A stretch of DNA of 44,169 nucleotides from Ectocarpus siliculosus (Eukaryota > Sar > Phaeophyceae > Ectocarpales > Ectocarpaceae). The notes under the pieces are model-generated. The model did no database searches and had not been told where the DNA came from. It saw nothing but the letters and a program-made list of their open reading frames with translations. The stretch lies in NCBI GenBank assembly GCA_000310025.1, contig FN649751.1:4632160-4676328 (forward strand), given 5' to 3'. A program made the position numbers and the translations under genes. Shown here one piece after another: positions 1 through 16,000 of the stretch; within the stretch, counting starts at the first letter, position 1, and every line of letters starts with the position of its first letter.

Positions 1-255
1 GTCGTGGAACACATCTTCTGGGTATTGAACGACCCCGGCGTCATTTTGGCCTGTGGCCCGGGGGGGGGGGGGGGGGGGGGGGTGCGGGAAAAAAAACAGA
101 AAGCCTACTTGCTTCGCCGCTGGCCGTCTGTTGTGGAGTAATCATTAGCGTCTGCGGGACCAGGTCGCGATCGCATCACCCACCACCAACACCAGCAGCA
201 CCTCCTTGGTAGCGGATCTCTCTCTTATTGGCCTCTCTCTGCAAGCCTCGACCAA
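1..255. other. 3' flank of the Rab1 gene
   Basis: No coding exon is visible here. The stretch lies downstream of the Rab1 stop codon (minus strand) and holds a 22-base G run at 61-82. Its 3' UTR and polyadenylation site cannot be placed with confidence. Confidence 0.5.
61..82. repeat. poly(G) run, 22 nt
   Basis: An uninterrupted run of G. Similar runs of G or C recur at 10113, 20635, 24703, 30207 and 44142, and two of them abut the N gap or the window end. Confidence 0.95.
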
Positions 256-3753
<3,498 letters not shown>

Positions 3754-4381
3754 CTGGTTCGATTGAAGTGTACGCCCAAGACAAGGACGGAGGAAGGGCG
3801 AAAGAAAAACAGGTCACGGATTTTCTTGTATATGCGAGGTGGCCAAACAGCATCCGAGAGAGGACGGACGGACGGACGGCAGACAAACATACATGGCACG
3901 TTGAGGTGGGAGAGACATGACCCGTTCACACACGCACACGAAACACAATTCGCTCGACAAGGAGTCGGAGGGTGGAACCGCAGAACGGCACGCAGAATGC
4001 CGCACAACGTGGGGCACGTTTCGTCCACGATGTGAACATAAATATTCCTATCCTTTCATTTCCTTTTCCAGCAGGTATGGGCGAGCACGTAGGTAGGTAC
4101 GTTGCGTGTGGACGTGGACATGATCCAGGACACGCGACAGGCGGCTTTCGCAGCTCGAGACAGGCCAAAAAGGCTGCATCGTCCGTGGGGTGTGTCGGAA
4201 CGAGGCAAAAAAACGCGCTCAATACAATGTCGCATCTATCTGTGTGTCTCGCCTTCTCTGTGCTACTAAACCTGCCATCACGATGCCCCCATACAAAAGG
4301 TTTCGGCTCGGTGGACGGGTCGAGCAGTCTAAAGCCGACAAACATGTCACCACCCGCGGGTCCGATGCTCGATGAGGATAC

Positions 4382-4637
4382 CATGTTTGAAGCAACATGG
4401 CCGCATCCACGCAACTAACTCAAGTCCCTTCGTGCTTATGCCTGATGTCAACGTGTTTGTTTGGCGTACACGGTCGGTCGATTTGTTGAATACGCACATT
4501 CTGTGGCGTCGTTGATCATCGTTGACGTCGATAATCGTTGATAACGTCAATGTACGCCAAACAAACACTGACATCAGGCTAAAGGACGAAAGGACTTGAT
4601 GTAGTTGCGTGGATGCGATCATGTTGCTCCAAACATC
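4382..4637. mobile_element. Foldback / MITE-like inverted-repeat element
   Basis: The left arm (4382-4470) and the reverse complement of the right arm (4551-4637) match at roughly 85-90 percent over about 88 bp by eye. Both contain the stretches GCATCCACGCAACTA and GTGTTTGTTTGGCGTACA. An 80-bp AT-richer spacer separates them. No open reading frame or clear target-site duplication was found. It lies in the presumed first intron or 5' region of Rab1. A non-autonomous DNA transposon is the likeliest identity. Confidence 0.8.
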
Positions 4638-4693
4638 GTAGGAGCTAGCGGGATGCATCCCTTCACACACGCAAGGAAAGGTGTGTACCATAC

Positions 4694-4710
4694 TTAAACC
4701 ACACGCTCAT
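4694..4710 (-). CDS. Candidate first exon of Rab1 (17 nt)
   Basis: Exon 2 of Rab1 starts in phase 2, so a short start exon is needed upstream. On the minus strand an ATG at 4710 opens a 17-nt stretch encoding MSVWF plus two bases. A GT donor (GTATGG) follows, with the correct phase to join exon 2 as MSVWFNDYLFK. Rab1 proteins normally begin with four to five variable residues before YDYLFK, so the length fits but the residues are not diagnostic. Other short start exons are possible. Confidence 0.35.
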
Positions 4711-6725
4711 CCCCCTTTGCGAAAAAAACAATCGAACAAGCCGACCAGCTGACCATTGGCTAAGACATCAGGCTGCGGACGAACACTTCGCGCGTGCTGC
4801 TGCGGCTGCTTGACGACAGCGTGCACAAATGGTCATGCCCCTTGCCATCGCATAGCCTTTTCTTCACCTATCGCGGGTGTTTCACTCTCTCAAAGCACAC
4901 GCTGTGCCAGCAACGGGAGGCAAGCTGGGCCTCAAAAAGGGAGGGGGGCGACGGTGGCTTAACCAGGACCTGTCCGAAACTGCCGTATGGTCGTCACAAG
5001 AATATTCGATAACCTAGTAACATCGGTTGTACTCTCGACTGTTTCCGGGCATGCATGCCCCTTTCTCCCCTGCCACGCTGTGAGGTATTCTCCGATACTA
5101 CTGTAGGTCATGATGTCGCCGACGGCTGTCCGTAGAAGAAAGGGTCGACAACCGACCAGAGAGAGAGAGAGGGCATCATCGAACACGATTCTCGTGAAGC
5201 GGTACAACTATCGAACAATGCTCTTATATCCGGGCTTCTTGGCCGCGTACACCCGACACCGGCCCCGGCACACTCGGTGCAATACACTCTCTGACTGCAT
5301 ATCTTGAACACCCTGTATACCTCGTATGTTCGTCTGTGTTTCTGCGATGTGTGGGTGCTCCCTTCTGTGGATATTTAGCGTGTGACCACGGAAGGCGTCC
5401 GCCCTCGTCAGCTGGACCGGTACGAGAAGTAGAGGGGTTTGAGGAGACTTTCGCGTGGACGAATGCTTGAGTGCCAAGCAACACTTGAAAGAACGGGCAA
5501 GTGTGTAGGGGTCAATTCTAACAGCGATCCAAATCAGTTCTTTGGCCGCGCTTCGTGACCAAGAGAACAAGCAAGTCTTCGAAGCGGAGGAATGTATATA
5601 TAGCTCTGCTGCGAACAAGGGGTTGCTGTTGCTGTCCCCTGAAAACGTGGGAGGTTACTTGAAGATTTTTCACCCTCGTCGGGCTGTCTTTCTCTGGTGA
5701 TGGTAGTTGTCGAGATAAAGGTCATCTCCGCTAAATAGCTGTGTCACGACACAGGCGGGGCTTGTCGGCTGTACCGTGGAGCCGGAGTAAACACAGCGCC
5801 TTCCATCTGCAGTGTCTCCCTCCCTCAGAGAAGAACACAGTCGCAGCAGCAGTGACCGGCATATACAACAGCAGCGGCACTGCTGCCGCTCTGCTTTCCT
5901 CTTTGGTTCGCCGCGTTGCAGCACGAGCCGTGCTTGCCACTACTGCTGCCATTGCTGCACACAAGGAGCAGCAGCAGTAGCCAGCTTGCGGATCCATTGG
6001 AACAAAAAAATAACGTGCCCAATCAGAGGCGCACACATAACCCCCCGACGCCCGCTGTCTCCACAAAAAAAAAACGTGGTACATGGTATGGAACAACCTC
6101 CCTGTTGTGGACTTCTCGACACCCAATGATCTAGACGGCAGACCAGTGTTTCTTGCCGGCATGTACTGGACATACAGCAGCTGTCGTCCAATCTGTGATC
6201 AACGGTGTGCGTGTGGTGCAACGTGCAAGGTATGCATACCAGGTACACCAGGATGTACAACAATACAAAGCAGGGAGAGAGGTTCGGTTTCTCGACCTGC
6301 TGTACATTGGTGTACCATAGCGAGAACAGCAAACAACAAACAACGACGGCGTAGGGGTGGACAGCCAGCCAGCCCCCTTCCATAATTCCAGCAAATACGT
6401 CTCGATGGCGTTGCACAACGGCGGCAGCAAAAAACCGGAGAACAATGGGCACCCGCCACACGGCCTCGGCTACCTCTTGTGTTTGTTTGTGTCTTGGATG
6501 TCTTGATCTATTAGACCACGATCGATCGAAGACATTTTGGAAAACGGAAGGTGAAATTGATATCGGCGTCAGCAGCAGAGAGAGAACAAGGAAAAGAGAC
6601 CGAGAGAGAGACCCAAACAAATGCCGAGAGACGGGATGGCCGTTGACAACCTCACTGGACATCAGCAACAGGGGCTTCATCCCATCCTAATCGGTGCATC
6701 GTGTTAATCACGAGTCTGCTATACA

Positions 6726-6773
<48 letters not shown>

Positions 6774-7196
6774 TCTCCCAAAAACACACCCCCTGTAGAA
6801 GGCACGTCCCCGAAGAGAGACAAGAGAAACTTTTCTTCAACGTCAAAATATATAAAACCTCGCTCACTATTCCGGGTTCATCTTGCCCTCCCGCCGTCAC
6901 ACGCAGCTCTCTCCTTCTTCTCTCTGTCTCTTGCTGGCAGGCTGGGCGTGCGGTCTCTCGCTCCCCCCTGTTATGCTAAGCGCGCGTGTGTGTTCTCCTC
7001 TCGTCTCTCTTGTGCTGTCGCCGTCATTTTTTTTTTTTCGGGAAACGCCTTCGAAGATAAATATCATGGGGCCAACGGATTGCCGGCCGTGTCGCCGTGT
7101 ATTCTACATCCTGTACTTCCGTTGCGAACCAACAAGTTTTCCTGGAAGCGGGCGGGGGGGAGTCTGGATGGCTTTGGAGAGGACCGTCAGGGAGAG
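4711..7196. other. Divergent intergenic region, Rab1 / channel gene
   Basis: This is about 2.5 kb between the putative start of Rab1 (minus) and the channel start codon (plus). It should contain both promoters, but no TATA or other element stands out. It carries a (CTG)15 tract at 6727-6771. A 246-codon open frame on the minus strand (5940-6680) resembles no family I know and has intron-like composition, so I do not call it a gene. The interval may also hold a 5' non-coding exon of the channel gene. Confidence 0.5.
6727..6771 (+). repeat. (CTG)15 microsatellite
   Basis: Fifteen perfect CTG units on the plus strand, upstream of the channel gene's start codon and in sense orientation for that gene. 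Confidence 0.97.
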
Positions 7197-10017
7197 ATGA
7201 AGAAGCAGAAAAACGGAAGCAGCAACAAGCTGCTCCTGGGCCAGGCGTTGCTCCCGGCAAAAGACGATGGACAAGCACGAACAGCAGAACCCGCTGCTGC
7301 CGCTACTGCTGCGTTCCCTGCAGGAGCAGCTGATTGCGGTTCTCCCGCTTACACCTCCCTGCTCCAGCAGCAGCAGCAACTGGAACAGCAGCAACAACAG
7401 CAGGAAGTTGATCCACCCGAGAAGCAAGGGCACAGCGGTGATGGCGGCGGGGGGGCGATCGCGCTGGTGACGAGGGGCTGCGTACAGGGACGGAAGAGCT
7501 CGATCGAGAGTATCCTTGACAACATGTCGTGCGGCAGCACGATCCGCTCGGCCGGCACGGAGTGGAGGCTAACCCGCGCCGTCGTGCACCTGGAGGACGC
7601 CTGGAAGGGTAGAGTCAGCCCCTGCCCGCCGCTGGAGAAGATCGAGCCCGCTACGCGGGCGCTGTTCAAGATGAGGTGGAAGTACCAGGGCCTAGAGTTC
7701 CTGGTGGTTCACCTGCTGCTCTGTGAGTGATACTAACAGCAGTATGTTCCGTAGGCTGCGCTGGGTCACGTCTCTCTCTCTCTGTGGTGCAGAATTTTGT
7801 TTTCCGTGTATAGCGAGAACCGCCGTATTGTACATGTTGCCGTATTCACGTAGCGGTTGTTGTGCTAGTGCTGTGTGTGCTAGTCGTTCGGCATAGCTAC
7901 GGCCCGAGAGTGCGATGCCAATGGGTTCAATGCCACGCGGGGGCGAAGGCTGGCAAACGCAACGCGGATTTAGCTGCTGGTAAGCCGTGACCGACCGAAG
8001 AGATTGGCCGCTGCGTCCAACAATTTCCGCGATGATTCTTTAGATCCGCAACTCTATTGTAGAGAGAGGTTGGCGCACAATTCCGTTGTTATCTACTATA
8101 CGTGTACTCTTGTACTGCTGTAGAGTTGTCTGGATTCATCGAGGTTTCCGTGTCGTGCAAGGATGTTGGCTGGGCTTGTGCGTGTCGTTTTCCGGTTCCG
8201 CCACAGAGCCAAGAACTTGCAGCACTATAATACAATGTCAACATGTCAACTACTACTGTAGCTTTGCGGTCCACGACGGGGTACTACAGCTGTACCAGGT
8301 ACACCCTTGTAAAGAGCAAGAGAGTTCGGGACTTGGAAGAGCAGCAATTGAAGAACAGCAGCTATATTATCCGTTCGGTAGTCGAAGGGGTGTGTTGGAT
8401 CAATAATGTCCTTGCAGCGGGTGAGTGGGGAAGAAAGGCTGCTGGAACACTGGGCTATCCTCGACTGCCATGCATTTTCAAAGCTGTGTGTTCCATTTTT
8501 CAATTCGCATCGACCACCGGGGCAAAGCTGCGTGTGTGTGCCGGTACAGCAGTAACTCGCGCCATGCCGAGGAGGTCGGAGGGATTTGATTTGATCGCCG
8601 TAGGACGAGACTAACCTCGCTTGCGAAAGTTGTGCGTTGGTTTGGAGCAAACTCTACAGCAGTGTTGGCTGCATGCAGCCGTATCTAGTACCGCTGCTGC
8701 GCGGGAGGGCGTTTTTTTCTGGAGGCGCGGTTGGTGTACAAAAGGCCCGGCGTGCAATGGCCTTAGAGCGGAAAGTAAGAATTGCAGGGAGGGCTGATGC
8801 ACATGCTGGCGGCACCGGCCCACGGACGGTGATACCGGAGATCACGGAGATTACCACATCACTTCATCCCTTGTACTATTTGTGAGGCTGGAGATGCTTG
8901 GTGGGGCTTGGTTGGTTGAACACTACTGGCAGAAAAATTAAAATTGCGACTGCTGCTGTACGAGGCATGATTCCAAGAGGCCAGCGGCGGGGCATTGCAT
9001 GGGGCATCAGGCCATCGATGGACGCACTTGAGCCATTTTAGAAAAATTGCGCCCATACATTTAGATATAGATGCACACACAGCGCGCCCCGGGAGTGGGG
9101 TCGTCGGAGCATAGTAAACAGTAGTAGTGTCATGAAGGCGTGATGCAAGATGAAAGTAAAGCATGGTAAAGCAGTATGTTGGTGTGAATGATGCCTGCTG
9201 TCATTGGTGACTGGTGAAGTTTCCCAAGCTCGAACAGCTCACACAACCGATGCGTTTTTGACTCAACAGCCCAGCGAACCTCAACGAACCAACAAGAAAA
9301 TAATTTGCAAACCTGTGGACAGTCTCTAGTGCAGGCTTCAATTACGGAACGACTAAATACGTAGCCGTTCGAGATAAAATGATACCCCGTTCAAAGGTAT
9401 GTGGTTTCTGAAGTCATTGGGCTGGCGCACACGTGGGAACAATTGCAGGAGGGGGCTGCTGAGGGGATGGACAACCGGCTGGAAGACGGCAGCAATCGAA
9501 GCTTTTCTCTCAGCAGTCTTGGACACGCTTCCACAACCTCTTCACCGCTCCAAATCTAGATCGTGCGCCCTGAATCTGTCGTGTCTATGTATACCTGGCT
9601 CCGTCCTCTCGAGGACGCGTGGTCAATGGTCCAACCGCTAAAAAAGGCTTGAAAAACATAAGAGTACGCCCCCCCGTTTCTTCTGGCCCGCCTCATCCGT
9701 TCGCTCTCTCTCTCTTTGCGCTCGTGCCCCGTCGGCCCCTCCTCTCGCCGACCCCTTGCTCGCTCCTCTCTTACTTTGCCCTCAGTCATGTCGATGGTGG
9801 AGACGCCCGCGTGGTGCATGACGAACGGCAGGTGCTTCTGGAGCTGCTACCCGGACTTCTCGAGGAACTACCACATGTCCCAGGTCACCGCCACACTGAT
9901 CGAGGGGCTGCTGCTGCTGGTGCTCTCGGTCATCGCTCTCGTGGATGTGGTGAGGCTTTCCCTCTGCGCGGCGTTTTGTTTCTTGTTCGTCGTAAACGGT
10001 GTTGCTTTTGTTCTTCC

Positions 10018-10049
<32 letters not shown>

Positions 10050-13000
10050 AGTACTGTTAGTCGTCGTCGTCGTCGTCGACTCGTGGTACTTATGGTGGCC
10101 GTGTTGAGGACCACCCCCCCCCCCCCCCCCCTGCAACCCGTCATGCGACTCGTAACGATGGCCACACGTACGTGCTCACAGGAGGAAGTGAAACATTTTG
10201 TGATGTTGGGACTCTACAGCATCAAGAGTGTGGTAGTCGTTTTGTGTCTCGGTCTTGCCGGTACTACCGGTGGGCCGGTTGTCGGTGTTGAATGACGGAT
10301 GGGTGGGCATCCTAGTACGTTTGACCTCCGGGTCGATGGTGGGCTAGGCTCTCCCTGTTTTCTCTACGCTCTTTTTCTCCACGCGCTTTTCCTCTGCGCG
10401 CGTTTTTTTGTCTCCGCGCCGCTGCAGAGCCCTATTGCAAAGGGGTGCACACGCGACGCTCGATGGATTCTTCGCGTATAGCGCCTCGAAAACGCTGCCC
10501 TGCGGGCGAAAAACACTGACAACGCAGCGCGTGTAGGCCTTCTCCGGCGCAACGCCAAACAACCCGAGCCCTCCTCGAATGCAATCTTTTGACGTTTGAC
10601 TTTTTTTGTTCTCTCACCCGGGCATCCAGCGATACATGAGTGTGCACCCCCCCCGTCCACGTCCACGTCCACGTCCCTCCATCCCTTTTGCGCCGACTTC
10701 GCCGTTCCCAGAAAACGTGCGGGCGCGACTACTGGGCGGGCTCCCGAAAAGGCCGGTACCAGTCGATGTGGTTCAAACACGGGACCATCGCGTCGTACGC
10801 GGCGCTCTTCCTCCTGGCGGCGCTGGTGGACTACCGCGCTCACCTGGTGTGCGAGTACTGCCGCATCCTCCTCTACCTGGCGGTGCACCGGCGAACCGTG
10901 TTGGTGGTCATACAGCTCAGGTTTGTGGAGCGAGTGTTTTGTCTGTTGTTTTGCATCGACCGTGCTAACCGGCAGGCCAATAGCGAAACGTCCAAGTCTC
11001 AGCGGGGTTTGAAAACACCAAATGCTTCTGGAGGCCGTGATCTAGGGGAGGCTAAGCTGTTTATATGTTTGTGATTTTGCTTCGACCCGCACCCGCCGGC
11101 TAACCCATGAAAATACTTCGTCAGGCTTGTGTCAGGCGGGACAAACGACGCGAACACGCTTTTTGGTCGAAAGGTTCTACCGACAGAGGGGGCTTGTGTG
11201 TGTGTGTGTGTGTGCAGACTATTGCCGTCTACCGCGCTAGCCGGCTGACCATTGAAAAATCGTCAGTCCCACTGCGGCTAGGAACGGAAGACGCTTTTCC
11301 GGAACATCTTGGGGGGAGTCATGGGGGAAGCTGCGTGTGTATGCGTGTGTTTGACTGTTTATGCTTCATTCGTTGGCATCGCCGCGCTGCCGATGAAGAA
11401 CCGTCAATGTCAGCGGGAAGAACATGAGTTAAGGTCCCCGGAAGGTGGAGGCAACAATCGAAAAGCGGGCGTCGCCCAGAATGCCACTATAATAGGAAAC
11501 CTTCCAGGGGTGTCTTCGGGCGGGAACCGCATGTGTGTGTGTGATTGTGCGCTTCTTTTCTCGACGATGCGGAGAAGAGAAGCAAAGAAAAGCACACACA
11601 CACGTTTTGCTTTCCCTCGTGAAGGTGTTTGTGGAACGGTTTTCTTGTGGCATTTAGGGCGATTTCCGGTTTTAGATTTTTGTTGGGAAAAGTACAGGGC
11701 CAAGAGGAAACAGGTGAAGGGACTAGTGAAAAAGAAGAAAAGTGCATTTGGGACGAAATAGTGCAGAAGGCCAACGGAGGCCTGGAGGGGAACGTCAAGC
11801 AGATGTGGGAAGGGATTAGTGGGATGGTAAAAAAGACCGCGCAAGGGGGGGATACAGGGGTAGCAACATTGCGAGGTGTGAACGGTGGACTAGTCAGCAG
11901 TGGGAAGGGAAAAAGGGAAGTTCTAGCAGGACACTACAAGAGACTTGGAGTGCCGTCGGAGAATGAAGATTTTGACCAAGTGTTTAAGAAGGAGGTGGAC
12001 GCATGGGCCCAGAAAGAAGAAGAGACATCAAAGGCAGACGTTGGGAACGTAGAACTAGAAAAGGAGTTCACTGAGGACGAGGTTGAGGCGTGTGTGAACA
12101 AGCTGCAGTGCAACAAAGCAGCAGGGGCGGATGGGATAGTCAACGAGTTCATGAAGTTTGGGGGGAAGGGGATGATCCAGCTGATGGTACTGCTGTACAA
12201 CTGGGTGTGGAAAAACGAGTATGCGCCAAGTAGATGGCGGGAAGAGGTGGTTGTGAACTTGTTTAAGAAAGGAGACAAGACTGACCCAGGAAACTACAGG
12301 GGTATCACACTGTTGAACACAGTAGGAAAAGTGTTTTGTAAGCTGCTGAACGATAGGATAGTGGGAGTATTGGAGAAGAAACGTAGCATTAGTGAGGGCC
12401 AGGCAGGTTTCCGACAGAAGAGGGGGTGCGTAGACCACGCATTCACGGTAGGGAGAATCATCCAAGGTAGAAAGAGGGCGGGAAAGCGGACGTACTGCTT
12501 CTTCCTGGACGTGAAAAAGGCATACGATACCGTATGGAGAAATGGGCTGTGGAAACAATTATCCAAGTACGGGATCAAGGGGAAAATGTGGAGGGTGCTG
12601 AAGAAGATGACAGAGTGTACGAAAAGCGCGGTCATGCTAGACGGAGAACTTTCTAAATTCTTCGACATTGAGCAAGGGGTCCCACAAGGTTGCACGCTGT
12701 CCCCAACATTGTTCCAGGTGTTCATCAACGATCTGTTGGAAGTCGTAGAGGCAGTCCGGAAGGGAGTAAAAGTAGGGGACACGGAAACGTTGGTGTCAGG
12801 AATGCTGTTTGCGGATGATTTTGTTGGTATGTCGGACACCCCTGAGGGACTGCAACTGCAAATTGACGCGGCGAAGAAGTTTACTGATAAGTGGAGATTG
12901 TCTGCCAACGTTACGAAGAGTGCCGTCATGGTATGCAACGAGGGCAGGGAGGAACCAGTAGAACATAGATGGAAGTGGGGGATCGAGGAGATTGCAGTAG

Positions 13001-16000
13001 TGGACCAGTACACATACCTCGGAGTAGAGATCGCAAAAGATTGCTCGTGGAATGCACACATGTCCAAGGTAGCGGAAAAGGGCAAAGCACGAGCAGGGAA
13101 GCTGCACCCAATACTCGCAAACCGGCACCTTGATACACGCATCAAATTGACGGTGTTGAAGAGCGTAATCGCACCGCCGCTAGAGTACGCCGGAGAAGTA
13201 TGGGAAGGAAATAAGAAGGTAGTGAAAGAACTCGAGGCGGCGCAGATGAAAGCAGCGAAAATCATCCTAGGATGCTCCAAGCGCACAAGTAATGCAGCAG
13301 TCAGGGCAGAATTGGGGATCCAATCCCTACGGTCGGGAAGAGACGTAAGGAAGCTGACATGGCAGTATCGCATGTGCGGGATGGGAGAGGAGAGGTTGCC
13401 GAGAATAGTATGGGAGGCGAAGTGGGCAAACAAAAAGAGGGGTAGACAACCCACGGAATGGGTCAAGGTTGTAGAGGACGTATGGAAGGGATTGGACATC
13501 GACGAAGATGAAACGCTGGAAACGGAGGGTCCTCCGGTGGTGCAAGGAGAAGATATCTGTTGCTTGTGCCGACAGAGAAGAACAGAATCTAAGGAAAGAA
13601 TCCAAGGATAAGGAGGGTCTAGAAGTGTACGGAATGTTGAAAGAAGGAATAGGGTTCAAGGATTACCTACATGGACCAATGGATGCAGGGACAAAGCTTA
13701 AGGTCAAATTCAGGACCGGGGACATAGGCCTTCGCGAACGTCGACGAAGACATAGGACGGTAGACGACGAAGACGATAAGTTCAAATGCGATTGCGGCTT
13801 CGAATGCGAAGACAGTGTTCATGTAGTCGCGGAATGTCCGTGGTACGAAAAGGAGAGGGAAGTGTACATGACTGAGCTGGGAAGAATACAAGTGACGTAC
13901 AGGGAGATGTTTGAGGCATGGAATAGAGAGGAGAGGACGGTAGCGGTACTGGGGAGTAGAAAGTGGTTTGAAAAGGCGGGAAGGGACATCGGTAGGATAG
14001 ACAAACTAGGGAAGACATTTTTGAGCCACCTTTGGCAAAGTAGGAAGGAGCGATTGGCCATCGGTGATCGGTCCTGTGGGAACAATGCTCCGTCCTCTCG
14101 AGGACGCGTGGTCAATGATCTAACCGCTAAGGCATGCAAAACATAAGAGTACGCCCCCCCCCGTCCGGGGACCTTGACTGGTGTTTACCCGCTGACGCTG
14201 ATACTTGGTATCTTCACCATGCTACAGGGCTGCCCGATGGAGACGTCGCTCTCAAGGTGTAGAGGTGTGCTTGCTTTGTTCACGCCTGCATGCACTGGTC
14301 TGCTTCTGTACCTTCCATCGAGAAAATCTTGGCCTCAACTTGCCATTGTCCGGCGTCTCCTGACAACGTCACGCCCGCCCCCTCTGTATGCCGTGCACCG
14401 CCCGATCTATCGTGGTCTACCCCCCACACACACAAAAAAAAAGACATATCCTGGGCGCTGTGGCGGAGATCTGGGTGCTGATCCTGTTCAACATCGGGCT
14501 GTTCGCTTGGGTGGGCGTGATCCTCTTCTCCGGGACGGAGGAAGGGGGCAAGCAGTTCTCGGACCTGTGCGAGGCAAGCTGGCGCCTCTTTGTCCTTTTC
14601 ACCACCACCAACTTCCCGACAATCATGTGAGAGAAGGAGAGCTTATTTTTTTTGTTGTCTTTCTGCGCGGTCCGCTGTTGCGCTCTTCTCGGGCGGGCAC
14701 GTTTCCCTTCCCCGACGCGTTTGTTTGTTTGTTTTCCCCTACGCTGCTGTGCGTTCTTGGTTCCTCGGTCCGCAATTTGTGTGATTGTTTTGCGGTGGCA
14801 AGATCGTTTTTTTTTTGCTGTTTCGTTCGGACCTTTCGGTAATTGTTATTTTGTTCCGGGCCGGCCGTTTTTTTTCCGGATTTATGCGCTGGTGGTGGTG
14901 CCGTCGTCTAACATTGTTGCTGCTGCTGCTGCTGCTGCTGTGTTTTTTTTTTGTGTGTCCTTCTTCCGCCCCACCGTGTGGGGTTTTCCTCCTCTCCTCT
15001 TGGCTGTCTTTCAGGATGACGGCGCTCGACCAGGTGCGGGCGACGATAATCTTCTTCGCCTTCTTCGTGATCCTCAACGTCTTCTTCCTGGCGCCGCTGT
15101 CTCTGGCGTTCATCTTCAACGTGTTCCGCGGGGGTCAGTCCGGCATCCCGCAGATGGAAGAGGAGATACGCCTCAGGAGTACCGCGGCCGCCTTCACGTG
15201 CGTGCTTGTCGCATCGAGAGTGGTTTTTGTTGTGGGAAGCGTTGGTGCTTTGTTTTGTTTGCTTGTTCAGCAATGTACTGTGTTTTGGTCGTCAGTTTGT
15301 TCGGTACGCTTATCATGCTGTTGACGATTTGTTGTTGGCGTGGGTTTTTTTCTTGTGTTGGGTGTGGATTGTGTTATAGGTTTGTCGTTGGTTGGGCGAG
15401 TGCTTCGTGTTTTGTCTTAGCTGGGGCAAGTTTATTGCTTTGACGTAGAAGCCGTGGGCACGAAACCCTTGCAACGGTGAACAGTTAGTTGCAAGCCGCC
15501 CCACCGCGGTCTCCATGAACTTAGGAACTTAGGACTGGATGTCCTGGTGGCGGTGGTGTGTCATGATTCATGGCGTCTCCTGGTGAAATAATTTGATTAC
15601 AAACGGCCAGTTCATCTGTTCAAACGTCGTCAGTGATTGAGAACCGATTTTAAATACAAGCATTTCTTTTTTTTCTTTGTTCGGTGACTTGAGTGGGAGG
15701 CGAACCGTGCACTTGTAATCATGGCACGCCGAGATTTACCGCAAACGAATGATTCCTATGCCATGCCTTGTGCTGCCGCTGCACCAGCCTCCTGGACGAC
15801 CGACAGTCTGGACAGGTCTTGAGCGCTAACATGGGTGCCTTTCTGCTGGAGCTCCACTCCATGCGAGGCGTCGCCAGCCGCGAGCTGTCGAGGCTGCAAG
15901 GGCTCATCGACGAGGTCGGCGCGAGGACGCCGGAAGAGGCCCCGTCCCTCACCCTGCAAGACTTCCAGGTATGTGCAGTACCGCAGGTCACACAGCTGCT

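Larger units (their letters stand above)
11629..14162 (+). mobile_element. 5'-truncated LINE (non-LTR retrotransposon)
   Basis: A non-LTR retrotransposon in intron 3 of the channel gene, same orientation as the host gene. It encodes a reverse transcriptase followed by a C-terminal zinc-knuckle-like domain. No apurinic-type endonuclease is visible upstream, so the 5' part is missing; the true 5' edge is uncertain (about 11.6 kb). The 3' end carries a hairpin (CGTCCTC TC GAGGACG) and finishes in a run of C rather than A. The coding region is interrupted by one frameshift near 13.5 kb. The C-tailed end is shared with the fragment at 9598-9675. Base composition (A/G-rich plus strand) differs from the surrounding intron. 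Confidence 0.93.

Noticed and set aside
5940-6680. 246-codon open frame on the minus strand
   Set aside because: No recognisable domain, intron-like composition and no splice-consistent partners. Long chance frames are common in this GC-rich DNA.
12294-13499. 401-codon minus-strand frame
   Set aside because: It is the antisense shadow of the LINE reverse transcriptase, whose plus-strand motifs are unambiguous.
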